From Cladorhizidae sp. MBARI D1340-BT2 (Eukaryota > Porifera > Demospongiae > Poecilosclerida > Cladorhizidae): a stretch of DNA of 64,000 bases. The stretch is taken from the NCBI GenBank assembly GCA_028752905.1, contig JAQNBH010000011.1:806001-870000 (forward strand). The letters are read 5' to 3'. Numbering within the stretch: the first letter of the stretch is position 1; every line of letters begins with the position of its first letter. A program made the translations under genes and the position numbers. Shown piece after piece: positions 24,925-37,800 of the stretch. The notes beneath the pieces are model-generated. The model made no database searches. It worked only from the letters and a program-made list of their open reading frames with translations, and was not told the origin of the DNA.

Positions 24925-27900
24925 GCTATCTCAAGTTAATACCATACAATACTTTATAAACCATGCTATCTCATGTTAATACCATACAATACTTTATAAA
25001 CCATGCTATCACATGTTAATACCATACAATACTTTATAAACCATGCTATCTCAAGTTAATACCATACAATACTTTATAAACCATGCTATCTCATGTTAAT
25101 ACCATACAATACTTTATAAACCATGCTATCTCATGTTAATACCATACAATACTATATAAACCATGCTATCTCATGTTAATACCACACAATACTTTATAAA
25201 CCATGCTATCTCATGTTAATACCATACAATACTATATAAACCATTGTTAATACCATACAATACTATATAAACCATGCTATCTCATGTTAATACCATACAA
25301 TACTATATAAACCATGCTATCTCATGTTAATAAATACCATACAATACTATATAAACCATGCTATCTCATGTTAATACCACACAATACTTTATAAACCATG
25401 CTATCTCATGTTAATACCATACAATACTATATAAACCATGCTATCTCATGTTAATAAATACCATACAATACTATATAAACTATGCTATCTCATGTTAATA
25501 CCATACAATACTTTATAAACCATGCTATCTCAAGTTAATACCATACAATACTTTATAAACCATGCTATCTCATGTTAATTAATACCATACAATACTATAT
25601 AAACCATGCTATCTCATGTTAATACCATACAATACTATATAAACCATGCTATCTCATGTTAATACCATACAATACTTTATAAACTATGCTATCTCATGTC
25701 AATACCATACAATACTTTATAAACCATGCTATCTCATGTTCATACCATACAATACTTTATAAACCATGCTATCTCATGTTAATACCATACAATACTTTAT
25801 AAACCATGCTATCTCATGTTAATACCATACAATACTTTATAAACCATGCTATCTCATGTTAATACCACACAATACTTTTTTAAACCATGCTATCTCATAT
25901 TAATACCATACAATACTATATAAACCATGCTATCTCATGCTAATACCATACAATACTATAAAAACCATGCTATCTCATGTTAATACCACACAGTACTTTA
26001 TAAACCATGTTATCTCATGTTAATACTATACAATACTATAAACCATGCTATCTCATGTTAATACCATACAATACTTTATAAACCATGCTATCTCATGTTA
26101 ATACCATACAATACTTTATAAACCATGCTATCTCATGTTAATACCATATAATACTTTATAAACCATGCTATCTCATGTTAATACCATACAATACTTTATA
26201 AACCATGCTATCTCATGTTAATACCATACAATACTTTATAAACCATGCTATCTCATGTTAATACCATACAATACTTTATAAACCATGCTATCTCATGTTA
26301 ATACCATACAATACTTTATAAACCATGCTATCTCATGTTAATACCATGCAGTACTTTATAAACCATGCTATCTCATGTTAATACCATACAATACTTTATA
26401 AACCATCTAATTACTATCACATGTTAATACCATACAATACATGCTATCATATGTTAATACCATACAATACTATATAAACCATGCTATCTCATGTTAATAC
26501 AACACAATACTATATAAACCATGCTATCTCATGTTAATACCATACAATACTTTATAAACCATGCTATCTCATGTTAATACCATACAATATATAAACCATG
26601 CTATCTCATGTTAATACCATACAATACTTTATAAACCATGCTATCTCATGTTAATACCATACAATACTATATAAACCATGCTATCTCATGTTAATACCAT
26701 ACAATACTATATAAACCATGCTATCTCATGTTAATACCATACAATACTTTATAAACCATGCTATCTCATGTTAATACCATACAATACTATATAAACCATG
26801 CTATCTCATGTTAATACCATACAATACTATATAAACCATGCTATCTCATGTTAATACCATACAATACTTTATAAACCATGCTTTCTCATGTTAATACCAT
26901 ACAATACTATATAAACCATGCTACATGTTAATACCATACAATACTTTATAAACCATGCTATCTCATGTTAATACCATACAATACTTTATAAACCATGCTA
27001 TCTCATGTTAATACCATACAATACTATATAAACCATGCTATCTCATGTTAATACCATACAATACTATATAAACCATGCTATCGCATGTTAATACCATACA
27101 ATACTTTATAAACCATGCTATCTCATGTTAATACCATACAATACTATATAAACCATGCTATCTCATGTTAATACCATACAATACTATATAAACCATGCTA
27201 TCTCATGTTAATACCATACAATACTTTATAAACCATGCTATCTCATGTTAATACCATACAATACTATATAAACCATGCTATCGCATGTTAATACCATACA
27301 ATACTTTATAAACCATGCTATCTCATGTTAATACCATACAATACTATATAAACCATGCTATCTCATGTTAATACCATACAATACTATATAAACCATGCTA
27401 TCTCATGTTAATACCATACAATACTTTATAAACCATCCTATCTCATGTTAATACCATACAATACTTTATAAACCATGCTATCTCATGTTAATACCATACA
27501 ATACTTTATAAACCATGCTATCTCATGTTAATACCATACAATACTTTATAAACCATGCTATCTCATGTTAATACCATACAATACTTTATAAACCGTGCTA
27601 TCTCATGTTAATACCATACAATACTATATAAACCATGCTATCTCATGCTAATACCATACAATACTATATAAACCATGCTATCTCATGTTAATACCACACA
27701 GTACTTTATAAACCATGTTATCTCATGTTAATACTATACAATACTATAAACCATGCTATCTCATGTTAATACCATACAGTACTTTATAAACCATGCTATC
27801 TCATGTTAATACCATACAATACTTTATAAACCATGCTATCTCATGTTAATACCATATAATACTTTATAAACCATGCTATATCATGTTAATACCATACAAT

Positions 27901-30250
27901 ACTTTATAAACCATGCTATCTCATGTTAATACCATACAATACTTTATAAACCATGCTATCTCATGTTAATACCATACAATACTTTATAAACCATGCTATC
28001 TCATGTTAATACCATACAAAACTTTATAAACCATGCTATCTCATGTTAATACCATACAGTACTTTTATAAACCATGCTATCTCATGTTAATACCATACAA
28101 TACTTTATAAACCATGCTATCTCATGTTAATACCATACAATATATAAACCATGCTATCTCATGTTAATACCATACAATACTTTATAAACCATGCTATCTC
28201 ATGTTAATACCATACAATACTATATAAACCATGCTATCTCATGTTAATACCATACAATACTATATAAACCATGCTATCTCATGTTAATACCATACAATAC
28301 TTTATAAACCATGCTATCTCATGTTAATACCATACAATACTATATAAACCATGCTATCTTATGTTAATACCATACAATACTATATAAACCATGCTATCTC
28401 ATGTTAATACAATACAATACTTTATAAACCATGCTATCACATGTTAATACCATACAATACTATATAAACCATGCTATCACATGTTAATACCATACAATAC
28501 TTTATAAACCATGCTATCTCATGTTAATACCATACAATACTTTATAAACCATGCTATCTCATGTTAATACCATACAATACTTTATAAACCATGCTATCTC
28601 ATGTTAATACCATACAATACTTTATAAACCATGCTATCTCATGTTAATACAATACAATACTTTATAAACCATGCTATCTCATGTTAATACAATACAATAC
28701 TTTATAAACCATGCTATCTCATGTTAATACCATACAATACTATATAAACCATGCTATCTCATGTTAATACCATACAATACTTTATAAACCATGCTATCTC
28801 ATGTTAATACCATACAATACTTTATAAACCATGCTATCTCATGTTAATACCATACAATATATAAACCATGCTATCTCATGTTAATACCATACAATACTTT
28901 ATAAACCATGCTATCTCATGTTAATACCATACAATACTATATAAACCATGCTATCTCATGTTAATACCATACAATACTATATAAACCATGCTATCTCATG
29001 TTAATACCATACAATACTTTATAAACCATGCTATCTCATGTTAATACCATACAATACTATATAAACCATGCTATCTCATGTTAATACCATACAATACTAT
29101 ATAAACCATGCTATCTCATGTTAATACCATACAATACTTTATAAACCATGCTATCTCATGTTAATACCATACAATACTTTATAAACCATGCTATCTCATG
29201 TTAATACCATACAATACTATATAAACCATGCTATCTCATGTTAATACCATACAATACTATATAAACCATGCTATCGCATGTTAATACCGTACAATACTTT
29301 ATAAACCATGCTATCTCATGTTAATACCATACAATACTATATAAACCATGCTATCTCATGTTAATACCATACAATACTATATAAACCATGCTATCTCATG
29401 TTAATACCATACAATACTTTATAAACCATGCTATCTCATGTTAATACCATACAATACTATATAAACCATGCTATCGCATGTTAATACCATACAATACTTT
29501 ATAAACCATGCTATCTCATGTTAATACCATACAATACTATATAAACCATGCTATCTCATGTTAATACCATACAATACTATATAAACCATGCTATCTCATG
29601 TTAATACCACACAATACTTTTTTTAACCGTGCTATCTCATGTTAATACCATACAATACTATATAAACCATGCTATCTCATGCTAATACCATACAATACTA
29701 TATAAACCATGCTATCTCATGTTAATACCACACAGTACTTTATAAACCATGTTATCTCATGTTAATACTATACAATACTATAAACCATGCTATCTCATGT
29801 TAATACCATACAGTACTTTATAAACCATGCTATCTCATGTTAATACCATACAATACTTTATAAACCATGCTATCTCATGTTAATACCATATAATACTTTA
29901 TAAACCATGCTATATCATGTTAATACCATACAATACTTTATAAACCATGCTATCTCATGTTAATACCATACAATACTATATAAACCATGCTATCTCATGT
30001 TAATACAATACAATACTTTATAAACCATGCTATCACATGTTAATACCATACAATACTATATAAACCATGCTATCTCATGTTAATACCATACAATACTATA
30101 TAAACCATGCTATCTCATGTTAATACCATACAATACTTTATAAACCATGCTATCTCATGTTAATACCATACAATACTTTATAAACCATGCTATCTCATGT
30201 TAATACCATACAATACTATATAAACCATGCTATCACATGTTAATACCATA
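24925..30250. repeat. 40-bp AT-rich minisatellite, about 133 copies, with higher-order structure
   Basis: The unit is 40 bp with core catgctatctcatgttaata followed by ccatacaatactttataaac. The main polymorphism is tttat versus atat. A distinctive run of variants (catgctaata, then cacacagtac, then ccatgttatc, then an unusually short unit) appears near 25940, 27645 and 29680. This shows that blocks of many units were duplicated together. The array fills most of the Tudor intron between exons H and G but does not touch either splice site. Confidence 0.96.
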
Positions 30251-30354
30251 CAAATGGGTGGAGAAAAACACTTCAGTTAGTTAAATTGCTCTGACATACT
30301 TAATGAGCTAATTTTTAAATTATGTGAGATTTTTTTTGCTAACTTTATAAAAAA

Positions 30355-31325
30355 ATTAACCAGCTACCCAGCCATTGGTAACCAGCGACCTAGCCATTGG
30401 TAACCAGTTACCCAGCCATTGGTAATCAGCTACCTAGCCATTGGTAACCAGCTACCCAGCCATTGGTAATGAGCTACCTAGCCATTGGTAATCAGCTACC
30501 TAGCCATTGGTAATGAGCTACCCAGCCATTGGTAACCAGCTACCCAGCCATTGGTAATCAGCTACCTAGCCATTGGTAACCAGCCATTGGTAATGAGCTA
30601 CCTAGCCATTGGTAACGAGCTACCTAGCCATTGGTAACGAGCTACCTAGCCATTGGTAACGAGCTACCCAGCCATTGGTAACCAGCTACCCAGCCATTGG
30701 TAACCAGCTACCTAGCCATTGGTAACCAGCTACCCAGCCATTGGTAATGAGCTACCTAGCCATTGGTAATCAGCTACCTAGCCATTGGTAACGAGCTACT
30801 AGCCATTGGTAACGAGCTACCCAGCCATTGGTAACCAGCTACCTAGCCATTGGTTACCAGCTAGCTAGCCATTGGTAACCAGCTACCTAGCCATTGGTTA
30901 CCAGCTAGCTAGCCATTGGTAATGAGCTACCTAGCCATTGGTAACGAGCTACCTAGCCATTGGTAACGAGCTACCCAGCCATTGGTAACCAGCTACCTAG
31001 CCATTGGTTACCAGCTAGCTAGCCATTGGTAACCAGCTACCTAGCCATTGGTAATGAGCTACCTAGCCATTGGTAATGAGCTACCCAGCCATTGGTTACC
31101 AGCTAGCTAGCCATTGGTAACCAGCTACCTAGCCATTGGTTACCAGCTAGCTAGCCATTGGTAATGAGCTACCTAGCCATTGGTAATGAGCTACTCAGCC
31201 ATTGGTTACCAGCTACAGTAGCTAGCCATTGGTAACCAGCTACCTAGCCATTGGTTACCAGCTACCTAGCCATTGGTAATGAGCTACCTAGTCATTGGTA
31301 ACGAGCTACCTAGCCATTGGTAAAA
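30355..31325. repeat. 22-bp minisatellite, about 44 copies
   Basis: The unit is ccagctacctagccattggt plus aa. Common variants have gagctaccc, accagctagctag and ggttacc. On the minus strand some units carry TAGGTAGCT, a weak donor-like string, but they do not copy the donor of exon G. The array lies in the same intron as the 40-bp array. Confidence 0.95.
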
Positions 31326-31560
31326 GTTCTGACTGCAAGATACTAGGCCAGAGAGATCGAGATTGAGTTGACATCATGGCTAGTAGGCAAGCACAGAATT
31401 GCGATGTTGCAGTTCTGCATAGATATAAGTAGGTCATTTATTGCTCCGAGAGACGAGCATATGTATGCTTGAGGCAAAAAGATATTTCTAGATAATACAG
31501 TGTCTCACTTTGCTCGACAGTTATGTAATATTAACACTTAGTGATGTAACACTAACGTAC
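31326..31560. other. Unique 5' part of the Tudor intron after exon G
   Basis: About 235 bp of array-free intron next to the GTACGT donor of exon G. Nothing else was recognised. Confidence 0.6.
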
Positions 31561-31791
31561 TTCCTGGAAGTAGAAGTCGTATGGAGTCTGGGCTGCTGTG
31601 ATACACACCTCCAGTTGGTCACCATCAGCGAGCTTAATGGGAGGAGGAATGACATCATCGTGAAGGTGGTGTGGCTCAAGGTGATTGAAGGCAGCCAGTC
31701 TGGCCACGACTAGCGTATTGCAGAGAGATGCGGAGTCTGGGCCAGCAAACAAGTCCACGGAGAGTAGGCCCAGAGCCGAACGCTGAAACAC
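31561..31791 (-). CDS. Multi-Tudor protein, exon G: end of eTud1 and start of eTud2
   Basis: This exon is 231 bp (77 codons, phase 0 at both ends). The acceptor is gtgttatag before GTGTTT and the donor is GAA followed by GTACGT. Residues 512-545 (VFQRSALGLLSVDLF, then SLCNTLVVARLA) complete the SN-like half of eTud1, matching the family pattern of a VdL strand and a following helix. Residues 565-588 (GDQLEVCITAAQTPYDFYFQ) open eTud2 with the usual V.IT.A.SP.DFY.Q strand. Confidence 0.9.
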
Positions 31792-31998
31792 CTATAACAC
31801 ACAGTAGACGATCATCATCATCACAATGGCAAGGTTCTGAGTCAGCACAAACCCAATCAGTTCATCTTGGCGGAATGAAAGATCAACCACAACCAGGACA
31901 GCTAGTACAGCTAGGCTTGACCAGCACTGACACATACATATTCACTACCGAAGGAGCCTCACTACATGAAAACTAGCACCTTCTTTGTCTGTTTCGTT
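31792..31998. other. Intron segment between exon G and a TG-rich tract
   Basis: Unique sequence with no exon-like content on the minus strand. The 82-codon plus frame here is antisense to exon G at its start and is not supported. Confidence 0.5.
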
Positions 31999-32225
31999 GT
32001 GGTGTGTGTGTGTGAGTGTGTGTGTGGGTGTGTATGAGAGTGTGTGTGCATGTGTGTGTGCATGTGTGTGTGAGTGTGCATGTGTGTGTGTGCATGTGCA
32101 TGTGTGCATGCGAGAGTGTGTGTGTGCATGTGTGTGTCAGTGTGTGTGTGCATGTGTGTGAGAATGTGCGTGTGAGTGTGTGTGCATGCATGTGTGTGAG
32201 TGCATGTGTGTGTGTGTGAGAGAGG
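31999..32225. repeat. TG-rich simple repeat
   Basis: A degenerate (GT)n tract with gtgtgcatg and gtgagtg interruptions. His/Thr-rich minus frames and Val/Cys-rich plus frames over it are simple-sequence artefacts. Confidence 0.92.
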
Positions 32226-32507
32226 GAGAGTGGAGGTGCATGCACACACAACATGTCTGGAGGGTCATCTTTCAAAGATGATTTCACAAAAAGTTGAGGT
32301 ACGAATCTGGTAAAGGGAAGTTTAAATGACCTGCTTAGAGTGCACGTAACTTTGTTTGGTACACACCCACAACCCCACTGCCAAATAAAGCACACAGAGA
32401 CAGCTACTGCAAATATTGTGTTTGTTATTTATATAGCCAAGGAGTGCAAGAGGGGGAAGAACGCTTCATCATATTTTGCTAACTTAGACCTAAAGATGCC
32501 ATCTGGA
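32226..32507. other. Unique intron sequence, no gene
   Basis: No exon-like peptide was found on either strand. The plus frame at 32340-32537 runs into the next array. Confidence 0.5.
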
Positions 32508-33360
32508 GTAGAAGCAAGCATACAATACCACATCTAGCTAGAAGCAAGCATACAATACCACATCTAGCTAGAAGCATGCAATACCACATCTAGCTAGAAG
32601 CATGCAATACCACATCTAGCTAGAAGCTTACAATACCACATCTAGCTAGAAGCATGCAATACCACATCTAGCTAGAAGCATGCAATACCACATCTAGCTA
32701 GAAGCTTACAATACCACATCTAGCTAGAAGCAAGCATACAATACCACATCTAGCTAGAAGCATGCAATACCACATCTAGCTAGAAGCATGCAATACCACA
32801 TCTAGCTAGAAGCATGCAATACCACATCTAGCTAGGAGCATACAATACCACATCTAGCTAGAAGCAAGCATACAATACCACATCTAGCTAGAAGCATGCA
32901 ATACCACATCTAGCTAGGAGCATACAATACCACATCTAGCTAGAAGCATGCAATACCACATCTAGCTAGAAGCTTACAATACCACATCTAGCTAGAAGCA
33001 TGCAATACCACATCTAGCTAGAAGCAAGCATACAATACCACATCTAGCTAGAAGCATGCAATACCACATCTAGCTAGAAGCAAGCATACAATACCACATC
33101 TAGCTAGAAGCATGCAATACCACATCTAGCTAGAAGCATGCAATACCACATCTAGCTAGAAGCATGCAATACCACATCTAGCTAGAAGCATGCAATACCA
33201 CATCTAGCTAGAAGCATGCAATACCACATCTAGCTAGAAGCATGCAATACCACATCTAGCTAGAAGCATGCAATACCACATCTAGCTAGGAGCATACAAT
33301 ACCACATCTAGCTAGAAGTACAAGCATACAATACCACATCTAGCTAGAAGCATACAGTAC
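32508..33360. repeat. 26/30-bp array starting at the donor of exon F
   Basis: On the minus strand the unit is GTATTGCATGCTTCTAGCTA plus GATGTG. The first unit begins exactly at the exon F donor (CAG then GTACTGTATGCTTCTAGC), so every unit carries a copy of the intronic side of the 5' splice site. Most units are 26 bp; 30-bp units have an added gctt. About 31 copies. Confidence 0.95.
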
Positions 33361-33532
33361 CTGCATCTTAACTTCACCAGTCAGTTTCTCTTGCAACATA
33401 GAAATAGCTGCGACTCTCCAGCTAGTAGGTGCAGTATCTTCTGTTGTTTTGGCAACAGGCTTCACTTTATGCAGGCAGCACTGTGATACGAGAGGAGCAG
33501 ATACCTTCAGAGACACATGGAGAATACTCAAC
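33361..33532 (-). CDS. Multi-Tudor protein, exon F: eTud1 linker and SN-like part
   Basis: This exon is 172 bp, phase 2 in and phase 0 out (acceptor gtgtag before GTTGAG, donor ATGCAG followed by GTACTG). It encodes residues 455-511: LSILHVSLKVSAPLVSQCCL continuing HKVKP, then SWRVAAISMLQEKLTGEVKM. This matches the family pattern in which the Tudor core is followed by P.QA..C.L..V.P and a W......F...L.GK segment. The phase-2 acceptor completes the split Arg codon of exon E. Confidence 0.88.
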
Positions 33533-33612
33533 CTACACACACACACACACACACAGGGAGAATACTCAACCTACACACACACACACATACACACACAGGG
33601 AGAATACTCAAC

Positions 33613-33648
<36 letters not shown>

Positions 33649-33650
33649 AG
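33515..33650. repeat. Threefold duplication of an acceptor and exon start
   Basis: Three copies of ggagaatactcaacctacac followed by (CA)n lie side by side. The first copy (33519-33535) contains the true exon F acceptor and its first coding bases. The other two repeat both in the upstream intron. The CA tract lengths differ between copies (about 18, 17 and 28 bases). Confidence 0.92.
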
Positions 33651-34722
33651 ACATCACTACCATTCATCGGAGTTGCCACCATGCATGTAGCATGTAGGTT
33701 ATAACTTCCCTTGCCTAGCAACATGCAGTCATAATTATGCTGTGTTACATGATGTCCAGTGTAAGCTGCATATTATGTGTGACCAGTATAAACCAGGCAT
33801 GTCCTTAGTTACACAGAGCTTCCATTAAGGGTTGACAATGGAGTCTTCCCCACATTTTTGGGGGTGGGTGGGGGAATTGTACAACTTTGGGGGGGGGAGG
33901 GGGGGGGGGGGGGTTGTAGGCAGAAGAGAAGCCTGCCTGAAGGGCACTTCACCATCTACATAGCTGCATTAGGAGTGCATTTAAAACTGGAGGAGAGCTC
34001 TTTCTATCTGACTGCATTTCATGTTCAGTTTATGTGTCATACGCCATTACTGCTGTCTTTACCTGCAAAGGCAGAAGTTAGTGGTGCATGGAGAAGTGCA
34101 ATAAATGGACTACGGAGCATCTTGCTTGACAAGTCCATTAACCATGATAAGCATCCACAGCAAAGCTTAGCCATCGTTCCATCACGCAAAGCTCTGGATC
34201 CTGTTTACCCGCACATGACAGTAGTTGCTCTTTTGATATACTTGAAGGGGAAAAATCCATACTTCTGGCTTGAGGGGGCAAACTTCTGGCTTGAGGGGGC
34301 GAGCAAGCAAAATGAAATATTTTATTTAAATGGCTGACACTTGCAACTGGTGCCATTAATGGCCTCCTCCTGGCCATCTCTGTTTCTACTTCAGAGGGAA
34401 GCTGCACAAGCATCCATGCCTACCTGGAGTCACTCTGAATCACTCTCTTGCCCCATGAGAAAGGAGGTCCTCGGATGAGGTGCTGCAGCCAGTTATGTTG
34501 CATCTGAAGGTTCATTCATAACTAAAATCAATTGTATAACAAACCACAACTAAAGTGGGCAGCTGGTCGGTGGGGAGAGGTGCAGCAAGTCTACATGCAT
34601 CAGTTTCTTCTGATTTCCTTCACTCTCCACTTGCATAGAGCACAGCAATAATGCATGAAGGAAAGCTCTTCTTCATCAACTGTAGCTAAATGTCAGGTGT
34701 ACTATATGTAGCTTAGAGGCAG
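33651..34722. other. Unique intron sequence with an unidentified open frame
   Basis: Within the 11-kb Tudor intron between exons F and E. It holds a G-run-rich stretch at about 33857-33914 and a plus-strand open frame to 34337. The frame includes ALGVHLKLEESSFYLTAFHV and later SRKALDPVYPHMTVVALLIY. The frame is protein-like but matches nothing I recognise, and may be mobile-element remains. Near its end cttctggcttgagggggc occurs twice. Confidence 0.4.
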
Positions 34723-34792
34723 CTAGTCTTGTGCGTCTTTGATTATCTCTCTCAGTCTGCGCATGAACTGCTTGAGGATTGTCTCAATCTGA
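34723..34792 (-). CDS. Possible alternative terminal exon of the Tudor gene
   Basis: On the minus strand a pyrimidine-containing tract ends in cgctgag. From there a phase-2 reading gives QIETILKQFMRRLREIIKDA followed by QD and a stop at 34723. The phase fits exon E exactly. Using it would truncate the protein in the middle of eTud1, so it would be an alternative end and not the main form. The exon sits at the downstream edge of the huge 39-bp array. It could be chance: only 22 residues, and the acceptor is ordinary. Confidence 0.25.
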
Positions 34793-34854
34793 CTCAGCGA
34801 TTGTGAGAAATAGACACAGAAATGAATAAGAAAGCAGCCCCACGCCATGACACC

Positions 34855-37800
34855 CACTGAAGCCAAGGCCACTACTAGTCTGACACTCACACTGAAGCCA
34901 TGGCCACTACTAGTCACACACACACTCACACTGAAGCCATGGCCACTACTAGTCTGACACTCACACTCACACTGAAGCCATGGCCACTACTAGTCTGACA
35001 CTCACACTGAAGCCATGGCCACTACTAGTCACACACTCACTCACACTGAAGCCATGGCCACTACTAGTCACACACTCACACTGAAGCCATGGCCACTACT
35101 AGTCACACACACACTCACACTGAAGCCATGGCCACTACTAGTCACACACACACTCACACTGAAGCCATGGCCACTACTAGTCACACACACACTCACACTG
35201 AAGCCATGGCCACTACTAGTCACACACTCACTCACACTGAAGCCATGGCCACTACTAGTCACACACACACTCACACTGAAGCCATGGCCACTACTAGTCA
35301 CACACACACTCACACTGAAGCCATGGCCACTACTAGTCACACACTCACACTCACACTGAAGCCATGGCCACTACTAGTCACACACTCACTCACACTGAAG
35401 CCATGGCCACTACTAGTCACACACACACTCACACTGAAGCCATGGCCACTACTAGTCACACACACACTCACACTGAAGCCATGGCCACTACTAGTCACAC
35501 ACACACTCACACTGAAGCCATGGCCACTACTAGTCACACACACACTCACACTGAAGCCATGGCCACTACTAGTCACACACACACACACACTGAAGCCATG
35601 GCCACTACTAGTCACACACACACTCACACTGAAGCCATGGCCACTACTAGTCACACACTCACACTGAAGCCATGGCCACTACTAGTCACACACTCACACT
35701 GAAGCCATGGCCACTACTAGTCACACACACACTCACACTGAAGCCATGGCCACTACTAGTCACACACACACTCACACTGAAGCCATGGCCACTACTAGTC
35801 ACACACTCACACTGAAGCCATGGCCACTACTAGTCACACACACACTCACACTGAAGCCATGGCCACTACTAGTCACACACACACTCACACTGAAGCCATG
35901 GCCACTACTAGTCACACACACACTCACACTGAAGCCATGGCCACTACTAGTCACACACACACTCACACTGAAGCCATGGCCACTACTAGTCACACACACA
36001 CTCACACTGAAGCCATGGCCACTACTAGTCTGACACTCACACTGAAGCCATGGCCACTACTAGTCACACACACACTCACACTGAAGCCATGGCCACTACT
36101 AGTCTGACACTCACACTCACACTGAAGCCATGGCCACTACTAGTCTGACACTCACACTGAAGCCATGGCCACTACTAGTCACACACTCACTCACACTGAA
36201 GCCATGGCCACTACTAGTCACACACTCACACTGAAGCCATGGCCACTACTAGTCACACACTCACACTGAAGCCATGGCCACTACTAGTCACACACACACT
36301 CACACTGAAGCCATGGCCACTACTAGTCACACACACACTCACACTGAAGCCATGGCCACTACTAGTCACACACACACTCACACTGAAGCCATGGCCACTA
36401 CTAGTCACACACACACTCACACTGAAGCCATGGCCACTACTAGTCACACACACACTCACACTGAAGCCATGGCCACTACTAGTCACACACTCACTCACAC
36501 TGAAGCCATGGCCACTACTAGTCACACACACACTCACACTGAAGCCATGGCCACTACTAGTCACACACACACTCACACTGAAGCCATGGCCACTACTAGT
36601 CACACACACACTCACACTGAAGCCATGGCCACTACTAGTCACACACTCACACTGAAGCCATGGCCACTACTAGTCACACACTCACACTGAAGCCATGGCC
36701 ACTACTAGTCACACACTCACACTGAAGCCATGGCCACTACTAGTCACACACTCACACTGAAGCCATGGCCACTACTAGTCACACACTCACACTGAAGCCA
36801 TGGCCACTACTAGTCACACACTCACACTGAAGCCATGGCCACTACTAGTCACACACACACTCACACTGAAGCCATGGCCACTACTAGTCACACACACACT
36901 CACACTGAAGCCATGGCCACTACTAGTCACACACTCACACTGAAGCCATGGCCACTACTAGTCACACACACACTCACACTGAAGCCATGGCCACTACTAG
37001 TCACACACTCACTCACACTGAAGCCATGGCCACTACTAGTCACACACACACTCACACTGAAGCCATGGCCACTACTAGTCACACACACACTCACACTGAA
37101 GCCATGGCCACTACTAGTCACACACACACACACACTGAAGCCATGGCCACTACTAGTCACACACTCACACTGAAGCCATGGCCACTACTAGTCACACACT
37201 CACACTGAAGCCATGGCCACTACTAGTCACACACACACTCACACTGAAGCCATGGCCACTACTAGTCACACACACACTCACACTGAAGCCATGGCCACTA
37301 CTAGTCACACACTCACACTGAAGCCATGGCCACTACTAGTCACACACACACTCACACTGAAGCCATGGCCACTACTAGTCACACACACACTCACACTGAA
37401 GCCATGGCCACTACTAGTCACACACACACTCACACTGAAGCCATGGCCACTACTAGTCACACACACACTCACACTGAAGCCATGGCCACTACTAGTCACA
37501 CACACACTCACACTGAAGCCATGGCCACTACTAGTCACACACACACTCACACTGAAGCCATGGCCACTACTAGTCACACACACACTCACACTGAAGCCAT
37601 GGCCACTACTAGTCACACACACACTCACACTGAAGCCATGGCCACTACTAGTCACACACACACTCACACTGAAGCCATGGCCACTACTAGTCACACACAC
37701 ACTCACACTGAAGCCATGGCCACTACTAGTCACACACACACTCACACTGAAGCCATGGCCACTACTAGTCACACACACACTCACACTGAAGCCATGGCCA

